Source: Phycisphaerales bacterium (GTDB lineage: Bacteria; Planctomycetota; Phycisphaerae; Phycisphaerales; UBA1924). From it: 5,809 nucleotides of DNA. The stretch is taken from positions 1-5,809 of the forward strand of contig JALOQT010000073.1 of assembly GCA_025453375.1 (NCBI GenBank). The letters are read 5' to 3'. Below are positions 1 through 4,497 of the stretch, piece after piece. Position numbers and translations under genes: made by a program. The stretch's first letter is position 1; every line of letters begins with the position of its first letter. Under the pieces are notes generated by a model. That model was not told the DNA's origin and did no database searches. It saw only the letters and a program-made list of their open reading frames with translations.

Positions 1-1
1 C

Positions 2-472
2 GTGCTGACCGGCTTCGCTGGCGCGGCAATCGCCGCCGAACTGGGCACGATGGTCGTCGGCGAGGAGATCGAAGCCCTCGAGGCCCAGGCGCTCAATCCG
101 GTGCGATTCCTCGTCGTGCCGCGCGTGCTGGCGACGATCATCGGTCTGGCGGTGTTGAGTGTCATCAGCAACTTCATGCACCTGCTGTGCGGCTATGGCG
201 TGGCGGTGCTGGTCGTCGGCGTGCCGGGCCAGACGTTCATCGACAACCTGCTGGAACAGGCCAAGCCGATCGACTTCGTCACCGGCATGAGTAAGTCGAT
301 CGTCTTCGGCCTGCTCATCGGCCTGATCGCCTGCACCAACGGCCTGCGCGTCACGGGCGGTGCGGCGGGCGTCGGTCAGGCGACGACGCGGACCGTCGTG
401 CAGTCGATCGTGTGCATCGTGATCGCTGACTTGCTGTTCACGGTCGTGTTCTTCGCGCTGGACCTGAACTGA
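2..472 (+). CDS. mlaE: MlaE/YrbE-family ABC transporter permease, C-terminal part (5' end outside window)
   Basis: This is the inner-membrane permease of an Mla/Mce-type lipid transporter, which with an ATPase (MlaF type) and an MCE-domain protein (MlaD type) moves phospholipids between inner and outer membranes. The frame is open from the first bases and ends at TGA 470-472, leaving 156 residues of a family usually near 260; the N-terminus is missing, so the GTG at 2 is probably an internal Val codon. Family signatures visible: the segment beginning VLTGFAGAAIAAELGTM (1-17), then EEIEAL, NPVRFLVVPRVLA (32-44), and the C-terminal GGAAGVGQATTRTVVQS (119-135). Hydrophobic segments lie at about 43-73, 99-112 and 134-153. 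The ATPase and MCE partners are not in the 3' direction on this strand; if linked they lie upstream. No clear terminator follows the stop directly; the first strong one is at 1067-1106. Confidence 0.92.
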   Translation: MLTGFAGAAIAAELGTMVVGEEIEALEAQALNPVRFLVVPRVLATIIGLAVLSVISNFMHLLCGYGVAVLVVGVPGQTFIDNLLEQAKPIDFVTGMSKSIVFGLLIGLIACTNGLRVTGGAAGVGQATTRTVVQSIVCIVIADLLFTVVFFALDLN

Positions 473-542
473 CCGGCGCGATCACCGACACGTTTGCCCA
501 AATTGCGCATCTTGCCGCACGTCCCATATTGTGCGCACGGCT

Positions 543-598
543 GAAATGTGGAGTAAGGCCCTGAGGTGCTCGACGCCAACGTCGCACCGACACATTTC
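543..598 (+). other. Two-part stem-loop with possible tandem G-A junction
   Basis: An outer 8-bp stem pairs GAAATGTG (543-550) with CACATTTC (591-598). Inside it, GGTGC (565-569) pairs with GCACC (584-588), a TC bulge follows (570-571), and GACG (572-575) pairs with CGTC (580-583) around a CCAA loop. The inner and outer stems are joined by GA on both strands (563-564 and 589-590), which could form tandem sheared G-A pairs, with a 12-base bulge on the left side. That recalls a kink-turn, but the canonical bulge is 3 nucleotides. It is seen as base pairing only; that it is an RNA element is inference. Confidence 0.35.
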
Positions 599-678
599 CA
601 CATTCGCGCGAACCGTTGCATCGCCCGCAGCGAACCTGTAGGGTGTCCGCAGCAGTGGTGAGTGTGAACTTCGGCATA

Positions 679-694
679 TGTTCCGTGTGGAACA
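679..694. promoter_or_regulatory. Perfect 6-4-6 inverted repeat, operator-like
   Basis: TGTTCC (679-684) and GGAACA (689-694) form a perfect inverted repeat around GTGT. The symmetry and size suit a dimeric DNA-binding repressor, but as RNA it would also fold into a 6-bp hairpin with a tetraloop. There is no adjacent full-length gene that it would clearly control, and I do not recognise it as a known operator. It is not the SOS-box arrangement GAAC-N4-GTTC, in which the half-sites are in the opposite order. Confidence 0.3.
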
Positions 695-729
695 ATGATC
701 TTGACCGGGTGTGTACGTCCGGTCGCGTG

Positions 730-749
730 CCACGGGTGACGGCCCGTGG
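730..749 (+). other. Perfect 7-bp stem-loop
   Basis: CCACGGG (730-736) pairs with CCCGTGG (743-749) around the loop TGACGG. It is not followed by a T tract, so it is not a rho-independent terminator. It lies between the operator-like palindrome at 679-694 and the short ORF at 860 and may be part of the same folded transcript. Confidence 0.35.
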
Positions 750-845
750 GAAAGCGTCAGGCGGCTGGAGATCCCCAGCGACGGCTTGACATGGCCCGCG
801 ATGAATGATGGCCCGGACCAAGCCGCGCCGAAGCATCGCCAGCAG

Positions 846-860
846 AAGGAGGTGATCCAG
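846..860 (+). promoter_or_regulatory. Maximal Shine-Dalgarno sequence: 15-base complement of the 16S rRNA 3' end
   Basis: AAGGAGGTGATCCAG is the exact reverse complement of the common bacterial 16S rRNA 3' terminus (CTGGATCACCTCCTT). The match goes well beyond a normal 4-7 base Shine-Dalgarno site and reaches into the sequence that forms the 3' strand of 16S helix 45. The core AGGAGG (847-852) is 7 bases before a GTG at 860, a normal initiation distance. The GNAT, helicase, peroxiredoxin and GluQ genes in this window have no evident Shine-Dalgarno site, so this one stands out. Confidence 0.6.
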
Positions 861-910
861 TGCAGAACTTCAACGGATCGATGAACAGCGGTGGGCGTAG
901 CCCGGCGTAA
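860..910 (+). CDS. Candidate 16-residue small protein or leader peptide
   Basis: GTG at 860 opens a 16-codon frame, MQNFNGSMNSGGRSPA, closed by TAA at 908-910. The reasons to believe it are the full-length Shine-Dalgarno complement 7 bases upstream and a plus-strand terminator about 160 bases downstream, so it could sit on its own short mRNA. The peptide is Gly/Ser/Asn-rich with no membrane segment and I do not recognise it. The stop codon lies in a hairpin (902-919) and another small stem, GGGC (893-896) with GCCC (900-903), overlaps it. It is not an obvious attenuator: no run of one amino acid is present and no biosynthetic gene follows. It could also be non-coding, with the 16S complement acting as RNA. 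Confidence 0.35.
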   Translation: MQNFNGSMNSGGRSPA

Positions 911-919
911 GCACGCTGG
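902..919 (+). other. Stem-loop spanning the stop codon of the short ORF
   Basis: CCGGCGT (902-908) pairs with ACGCTGG (913-919) around AAGC, seven pairs including one G-T wobble. The TAA stop (908-910) of the 16-codon ORF sits at the top of the stem and in the loop. A smaller hairpin, CGGTT with AGCCG around CGTC, follows at about 935-948. A terminating ribosome would disrupt the first stem, so a translation-sensitive fold is possible but unproven. Confidence 0.3.
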
Positions 920-1066
920 AGTCCGCTCGACGGAGCCGGTTCGTCAGCCGAAACTCGCAGCCTTGCTATCGCCAAGCTCGGAGGTCAACCCTCTGACGCC
1001 CAGCCACGCAAGGCCCGCCAAGTCGGCCAGTGACAGGCCCGCCCGCCAAATCGCATGAATCCATGC

Positions 1067-1106
1067 CCACCCCGAGCGCGTCAAGCGCTCGGGGTGGTTT
1101 TCGTTT
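1067..1106 (+). terminator. Strong rho-independent terminator
   Basis: A perfect 13-bp GC-rich stem pairs 1067-1079 with 1085-1097 (arm CCACCCCGAGCGC) around the 5-base loop GTCAA. It is followed directly by TTTTCGTTT (1098-1106). The T tract is only on the plus-strand side, so it stops rightward transcription. It would end either a transcript reading through from the permease gene or, more interestingly, a separate short transcript carrying the ORF at 860-910, before RNA polymerase reaches the convergent GNAT gene. Confidence 0.85.
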
Positions 1107-1129
1107 GGAGACGGATGGGCGTGCGGTGG

Positions 1130-1280
1130 CAACATTGCTACATGTCTACATGGCTACAGCGCTACATCAAGAGACAGGTCGTTGCAGGTCTTGTGCGTGC
1201 GTCGTGCACATCGCGTTGAAACAGTCGTTGATCTGTCTCTATGTAGCGCTGTAGCCATGTAGCCATGTGGTGCTGTAGCC
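1130..1280. repeat. Long inverted repeat with arms made of tandem octamers
   Basis: The left arm (1138-1180) pairs with the right arm (1230-1270) over about 41 positions, counting two G-T pairs, with one CA bulge (1168-1169), one mismatch (1145/1263) and a 49-base loop (1181-1229). Each arm is built of tandem 8-base units with consensus CTACATGG or CTACAGCG: units start at 1138, 1146, 1154 and 1162 on the left, with a degenerate one at 1130, and there are five complementary units on the right to 1278. The loop edges carry a direct repeat GTCGTTG (1178-1184, 1224-1230). It lies between the + terminator and the end of the GNAT gene. I see no target-site duplication or transposase. It could be a MITE-like or REP-like element, or a hairpin that blocks transcripts. 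Confidence 0.85.
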
Positions 1281-1291
1281 CCGTCGGCCAG

Positions 1292-1912
1292 TCACGACGC
1301 ACGGTCCCCGCGCCACGTCGCCATGCCTGTCGGGGCGAGGCCGGGCTTGACCCAGAGGGCCATGGTCAGGTCGTCGTGGCGGGTGCCATCGGGGTGGAGG
1401 AAGTACTGTGGGCTGAGGCCGATCTGGCGGAAGCCGAGTGACTCGTACAGCCGCACCGCCGGGGTGTTGCTCGTGTAGACCTGCAGGCGCACGTGCTCGA
1501 TTCCGGGTGTGGCGGCACACCAGTCCAGCACGCGGCTGAGCATGATCTTGCCGAGGCCAACGCCGCGCCAGTGGCGGTCGATCATCATCCCCAGCGTGAC
1601 ATGGTGACGCATCTTGCGGCGTGGGCCGGGGCGCACCGAGCAGTCACCCAGCAGGCGCGCGACGCCGTCGTCGCCGATGTGCTCGGCGACCAAGACAAGC
1701 GTGTGGGCATCGTCGATCCAGCCGCGGATCAGGTCACGCTCCTGCTGCTCGGAGTAGTTCAGCTCGCCGCCACTCATGCCCAGCGTGCCCGAGTCCTCGG
1801 CGATCGCGTTGGCCAGGGCCATGAAGGGCAGCGCATCATCAGGATGGATCGTGCGCAGGCGCACCGATCGCCCATCGCGCGTGGTGACCTGCATCGGTTC
1901 GATCGTGGCCAT
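1292..1912 (-). CDS. GNAT-family N-acetyltransferase
   Basis: A cytoplasmic enzyme predicted to transfer an acetyl group from acetyl-CoA to an amine; the substrate cannot be told from sequence. The 206-residue protein has the GNAT fold signatures: an N-terminal beta-strand region (VRLRTIHPDDALPFMAL, about 17-33), motif A with the acetyl-CoA pyrophosphate loop R116-G-V-G-L-G121 after the strand HHVTLGMMID (103-112), and motif B NTPAVRLYESLGF (149-161) with the typical Asn, Ala and Tyr residues. The order and spacing suit a single-domain RimI/PhnO-like GNAT. Start ATG (1912-1910) has no Shine-Dalgarno site; Met7 is an alternative. The gene lies 73 bases downstream of the helicase gene on the same strand and may be co-transcribed. 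Its 3' end faces the octamer inverted repeat, which might serve as its transcription barrier. Confidence 0.92.
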   Translation of the reverse strand: MATIEPMQVTTRDGRSVRLRTIHPDDALPFMALANAIAEDSGTLGMSGGELNYSEQQERDLIRGWIDDAHTLVLVAEHIGDDGVARLLGDCSVRPGPRRKMRHHVTLGMMIDRHWRGVGLGKIMLSRVLDWCAATPGIEHVRLQVYTSNTPAVRLYESLGFRQIGLSPQYFLHPDGTRHDDLTMALWVKPGLAPTGMATWRGDRAS

Positions 1913-1957
1913 GGCCGATCATTGGCTGAAGGTCGTCGCGACGGCCTGACTGCGGGT

Positions 1958-1966
1958 GGGGGGGGG
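1958..1966. repeat. Run of nine G bases between helicase and GNAT genes
   Basis: A G9 homopolymer (C9 on the coding strand of both neighbours) lies in the 73-base gap. Such tracts are prone to slippage. It lies outside both ORFs, so it could affect only transcription or spacing, or reflect a sequencing length error. Confidence 0.5.
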
Positions 1967-1985
1967 TGAAACGTGCCCGTTGGGC

Positions 1986-3602
1986 TTACCGCTTCATCCG
2001 CCCGAACATCCGGTTCGGCGGCAGTTTCGTCGGGACGATCCCGCCGGGGAACTTGCTGGCGTCCACCTCGTTGCCGGGCTTGGCCACCGGAATCTCCGGG
2101 TTGACCGTCGCGACCACGCGGTTGATGACCGGCGCGGCAGGGGCCTCACCAGGCCCGCCCGGCCCGCCCGCGGAGCCACCGGGTCCGCGGCTAAAGCCGC
2201 GCCCTTCCGGCGGCGGGCTGGGGACGAAGTCCGGGTAGTCCAGCTTCGGAATCTCGGCGTTGATGAGGTTCTCGATGGTCGTCAGCAGCTCGCCGTCATC
2301 GGGCGAGACGAGGCTCCAGGCGATGCCCTCGCGGCCGATGCGGGCCGTGCGGCCGATGCGGTGCACGTAGTTTTCCGGGTCCTCCGGCAGGTCATAGTTG
2401 ATCACGTGGCTGATGCCATCGACATCGATGCCGCGAGCGACAAGGTCGCTGGCCAGCAGGACCGAGAGCGACCCGGCCTTGAGGCGGCTGATGATGGCGT
2501 TGCGCTTGGTCTGGGCCTTGTCGCCGTGGATCGCGTGCGCGTCGATGCCCTTGGCCTGGAGGTACTTCTCCAGCTCGTCGACCGTTCGCTTCATCTTGCA
2601 GAAGACCAGCGTGGTGTCCGGTTCTTCGTGCGTCAGCAGGTGCGCCAGCAGGCGCTTCTTGTCCCACCGCTGCACGGGCAGGTAGAACTGCTTGACCGTC
2701 CGCGTCGTCAGCGGGCCGCTGTCGGTGGCGATGACCTTCTCGGCGTTGCGGGCGTACTTGTGCGCCAGCCGCTCGATCTCCGAACTGATCGTCGCGCTGA
2801 CGAAGATCGTCTGGCGCTCCGTCGGGCACATCGCCAGAATCCGGCGGATGTCTTCGCGGAAGCCGATGTCGAGCATCCGGTCAACCTCGTCGAGCACGGC
2901 GAACTTCACCTTGCCCAGCTTGATGTGCCCGCGCTCGACCATGTCCATCAGCCGGCCAGGCGTGCTGACGACGACATGCGCCCCGCGCTTGATCGCGTCG
3001 ATCTGCTTTTGCATCCGCTCGCCGCCATAGACCGCGACGGTCTTGATCGGCGTGAACTCGCCCATCTCCTGCATCTCCTGGGCGACCTGCACGCACAGCT
3101 CGCGCGTCGGCACGAGGATCAGCGCCTGGAACGGCTCATCCTTGTTGGCCGCATGAAGGATCGGCAGGCCGAAGGCGCCGGTCTTGCCCGTGCCGGTACG
3201 GGCCTGGCCGAGCATGTCCTTGCCCTGCATCAGGTGCGGGATGAGCAGGGCCTGAATCTTCGTGGGGTGCTTGAAGCCGCAGGCATCAAGCCCCTTGAGC
3301 ACGCTGGCCCGCAGGCCCATGTCGGCGAAGGTCTTGGAGGTGTCGAAGAGTTCGGAGCGATGGTCAGTCGTGTTGGCCGACTGCATGCCCGTCGAGCCAT
3401 CGAGCACTTCGTGGCCGTGGTGCGTGCCGGTGGCCGGCTCATCGCGGCCCGTGGCTGCGGCCCCGACGCCCTGCACACCGGCGTGCGAGCCAGGGCTGTG
3501 GTTGGTGGCCGGGAATGGCTCGTGGGTGGGGGTGAGGGGGGTGGTGTGGGAGGTCGCGTGGTGCGCGTCGTGTGGTTGCACGTCAGAGTGATTCGTCGTC
3601 AC
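1986..3602 (-). CDS. DEAD-box ATP-dependent RNA helicase with DEVD motif II
   Basis: Unwinds RNA duplexes or remodels RNA-protein complexes using ATP, in the cytoplasm; bacterial relatives (RhlE/CsdA/CshA type) act in ribosome assembly, RNA decay and cold adaptation. All motifs are present in the 538 residues: Q motif with GF at 109-110 and PTKIQ (113-117), motif I ARTGTGKT (134-141), Ia PTREL (165-169), GG (193-194), Ib TPGR (214-217), motif II D238-E-V-D241, III SAT (269-271), IV LVFCK (332-336), V ASDLVARGID (384-393), VI HRIGRTAR (414-421). Motif II has Val in place of the usual Ala. Residues 1-85 are a His/Thr/Pro-rich extension and 459-491 a Gly/Pro-rich linker before a short tail ending in GRMKR. 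The start is GTG 3602-3600 without a Shine-Dalgarno site; Met73 is an alternative that would remove most of the extension. The GNAT gene follows in the same direction. Confidence 0.95.
   Translation of the reverse strand: MTTNHSDVQPHDAHHATSHTTPLTPTHEPFPATNHSPGSHAGVQGVGAAATGRDEPATGTHHGHEVLDGSTGMQSANTTDHRSELFDTSKTFADMGLRASVLKGLDACGFKHPTKIQALLIPHLMQGKDMLGQARTGTGKTGAFGLPILHAANKDEPFQALILVPTRELCVQVAQEMQEMGEFTPIKTVAVYGGERMQKQIDAIKRGAHVVVSTPGRLMDMVERGHIKLGKVKFAVLDEVDRMLDIGFREDIRRILAMCPTERQTIFVSATISSEIERLAHKYARNAEKVIATDSGPLTTRTVKQFYLPVQRWDKKRLLAHLLTHEEPDTTLVFCKMKRTVDELEKYLQAKGIDAHAIHGDKAQTKRNAIISRLKAGSLSVLLASDLVARGIDVDGISHVINYDLPEDPENYVHRIGRTARIGREGIAWSLVSPDDGELLTTIENLINAEIPKLDYPDFVPSPPPEGRGFSRGPGGSAGGPGGPGEAPAAPVINRVVATVNPEIPVAKPGNEVDASKFPGGIVPTKLPPNRMFGRMKR
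3524..3550 (+). other. G-quadruplex-forming motif near the helicase start
   Basis: Four G runs of at least three (3524-3526, 3528-3532, 3536-3541, 3548-3550) are separated by loops of 1, 3 and 6 bases, fitting the G3+N1-7 pattern. They lie on the plus strand, the template strand of the helicase gene, within codons for the Pro/Thr-rich N-terminal extension. Any fold would form in DNA, not in the helicase mRNA. It may be a by-product of Pro/Thr codons. Confidence 0.4.
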
Positions 3603-3755
3603 GATGGAAAGTCCAGTCCGTCGCCGCGCGGAGGCCCGAATGCCAACAGGTGGCGGGCCGGGCGCTCAGCGAACGCCAATCGCGGACTGATTGCCTACCG
3701 CGAACACCGACCCAACCGACTGAAAACTGCTGCGCCCGAGTTGGCGGCACGGGGA

Positions 3756-3761
3756 AGTATA
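3756..3761 (-). promoter_or_regulatory. Possible -10 element for the helicase gene
   Basis: On the minus strand 3761-3756 reads TATACT, five of six bases of the sigma-70 -10 consensus, in otherwise GC-rich DNA. A CTGACA lies upstream but 21 bases away, too far for a standard -35. If used, it would give a 5' leader of roughly 145 bases to the GTG at 3602; long leaders are known on cold-regulated helicase mRNAs, but nothing here proves it. Confidence 0.25.
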
Positions 3762-3787
3762 GCCGAAGGGGTCGGAAGGAGGTGTCA

Positions 3788-3922
3788 GTGCTCAGGGCCG
3801 AGGGGAGGAAGAAGCGACGAAGCGACGGAGCGACGGAGGGGAAGGCAGGGGGAGACACCTCCACACGCCGTCTTCCGATGCCGGCTGCCGGACGCCAGAT
3901 GCCCTCCTGTCCTAATGGCTGA
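3788..3922 (+). CDS. Doubtful 44-codon ORF behind a strong Shine-Dalgarno site
   Basis: AAGGAGGTG (3776-3784) is followed by GTG at 3788, with 5 bases between AGGAGG and the start, and the frame runs to TGA 3920-3922, 48 bases before the peroxiredoxin ATG. The product would be basic (it contains EGRKKRRSD) with no domain I know. Most of the frame crosses repeat DNA (GAAGCGAC octamers and GATGCC repeats), which argues against a conserved protein. The Shine-Dalgarno site may be chance, or it may promote expression of something upstream of the peroxiredoxin gene. Confidence 0.18.
   Translation: MLRAEGRKKRRSDGATEGKAGGDTSTRRLPMPAAGRQMPSCPNG
3811..3842. repeat. Tandem GAAGCGAC octamer array
   Basis: Two perfect copies of GAAGCGAC (3811-3818, 3819-3826) are followed by GGAGCGAC (3827-3834) and a degraded unit GGAGGGGA (3835-3842). 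The period is exactly 8 bases, as in the two other intergenic repeat families in this window, although the unit sequence is different. An 8-base unit is not compatible with an in-frame protein repeat. Confidence 0.7.
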
Positions 3923-3934
3923 TGCCTGATGCCT
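3877..3934. repeat. Degenerate GATGCC / CTGATGC repeats
   Basis: GATGCC occurs at 3877 and 3921 with related copies around 3884, 3893 and 3898, and CTGATGC is directly repeated at 3919-3925 and 3926-3932. Such strings are common as dispersed low-complexity intergenic repeats in large environmental genomes, as far as I recall. They lie just upstream of the peroxiredoxin gene, leaving little room for an undisturbed promoter. Confidence 0.5.
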
Positions 3935-3970
3935 CTCTGCGCCCATTCGCCCGCGCCCTACGCTCTGGCC

Positions 3971-4465
3971 ATGACAACTGCCGCTCCCGCGCTTTCCGTT
4001 CGTGACTCGATCATTCCGGTTGGTGCTGCCGCGCCGATGTTTGAACTGCCGACGACCGTCCGCGGCGAGACCTGGAAGCTCGCCGACGCGATCAAGAAGG
4101 GTGACGTCGTACTCTCGTTCTTCCCCATGGCCTTCACCGGCGTGTGCAGCATGGAGATGGAGTGCATCACCAAGGAGTTCGCCAAGCTCCAGGCCAAGGG
4201 CGGAGGCCACTCGACGGCCGTCGGCATCTCCTGTGACTCCGGCCCGGCGCTGGGCGCATGGGCCACGCAGCTTGGCCTGACGCACACCCTGCTCAGCGAC
4301 ATGCACCGCACCGTCTGCAAGGCCTATGGCCTCTATTGGCCCGACATGAACATCGCCTGGCGCGGCACCGTCATCGTCGGCACCGATGGCAAAGTCAAGT
4401 GGAGCCAGAAGCGCGACATCCCCGCTGCGTTCAAGCTCGACGAAGTCCTCGACGCGCTGTCGTAA
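3971..4465 (+). CDS. Peroxiredoxin of the AhpC/TSA superfamily, AhpE-like
   Basis: A thiol peroxidase that reduces hydrogen peroxide or organic peroxides in the cytoplasm through a peroxidatic cysteine, later recycled by a thiol partner. From ATG 3971 the protein has 164 residues with the thioredoxin-like fold. The active-site loop is P52-M-A-F-T56-G-V-C59, with C59 the peroxidatic Cys and P52 and T56 the usual partners, and R131 in RGTVIVGTDGKV (131-142) is the conserved active-site Arg. The FFPMAFTGVC pattern is closest to AhpE-type peroxiredoxins. Other cysteines are C65, C88 and C116; C65 is six residues after C59, one more than the C-x4-C pair of PrxQ/BCP enzymes. An upstream in-frame ATG at 3929 would add 14 residues translated from repeat DNA, so 3971 is preferred; neither has a Shine-Dalgarno site. 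Divergent from the helicase gene. Confidence 0.93.
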   Translation: MTTAAPALSVRDSIIPVGAAAPMFELPTTVRGETWKLADAIKKGDVVLSFFPMAFTGVCSMEMECITKEFAKLQAKGGGHSTAVGISCDSGPALGAWATQLGLTHTLLSDMHRTVCKAYGLYWPDMNIAWRGTVIVGTDGKVKWSQKRDIPAAFKLDEVLDALS

Positions 4466-4497
4466 CGGCCTCGGCTCGACCGCTGTGGAGGACCTGT

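Larger units (their letters stand above)
473..1291. other. Long non-coding or small-RNA region between permease and GNAT genes
   Basis: No ORF of normal size here looks real. The open frames on the minus strand (438-836, 757-975, 944-1135) have no recognisable domain and no Shine-Dalgarno site that I can see. Instead the stretch contains short inverted repeats (543-598, 679-694, 730-749, 902-919), a 16-codon ORF behind a very strong ribosome-binding sequence (860-910), a plus-strand terminator (1067-1106) and an octamer-built inverted repeat (1130-1280). I looked for hallmarks of tmRNA, RNase P RNA, SRP RNA and tRNAs and did not find them. A weak promoter-like pair is TTGCGC at 503-508 and CATATT at 525-530 (16-base spacer); a TTGACA at 786-791 has no matching -10 element at the right distance. 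Confidence 0.6.
3603..3970. other. Divergent intergenic region between helicase and peroxiredoxin genes
   Basis: These 368 bases separate divergently transcribed genes and should hold both promoters. Visible content: the possible minus-strand -10 at 3756-3761, a strong AAGGAGGTG site on + at 3776-3784, a tandem GAAGCGAC octamer array (3811-3842) and degenerate GATGCC/CTGATGC repeats (3877-3934). I could not identify a convincing promoter for the peroxiredoxin gene. The repeated character of 3800-3940 suggests spreading or expanding repeat DNA rather than conserved regulatory sequence. Confidence 0.5.

Noticed and set aside
786..815. Sigma-70 promoter from TTGACA at 786
   Set aside because: The -35 is perfect but no -10-like hexamer occurs at 15-19 bases; the region there is GGCC-rich.
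438..836. 132-codon open frame on - in the long gap
   Set aside because: It overlaps the permease 3' end, is Arg-rich, and has no domain or ribosome-binding site.
846..880. Degenerate 16S rRNA 3' end on the minus strand
   Set aside because: Identity with the 16S terminus stops after 15 bases; only scattered matches follow and nothing like the helix 45 region is present, so a Shine-Dalgarno or RNA-pairing role fits better than an rRNA fragment.
1130..1280. CRISPR array
   Set aside because: Units are only 8 bases, contiguous without spacers, and inverted between arms; no cas genes.
1493..1969. 158-codon open frame on + opposite the GNAT gene
   Set aside because: Antisense shadow of a gene with conserved GNAT motifs; no domain of its own.
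2186..2201. Palindrome CGCGGCT-AA-AGCCGCG as a regulatory site
   Set aside because: It lies within helicase codons of a Gly/Ser/Arg-rich stretch and is explained by GC-rich codon choice.
1956..3929. 657-codon open frame on + covering the whole helicase gene
   Set aside because: It is antisense to a gene with every DEAD-box motif. The translation is Arg/Asp/Val/Leu-rich without a domain, as expected for the complementary frame of GC-rich coding DNA.
3929..3970. Upstream ATG start for the peroxiredoxin
   Set aside because: The added 14 residues come from repeat-like DNA, precede the usual family N-terminus, and the ATG has no ribosome-binding site.
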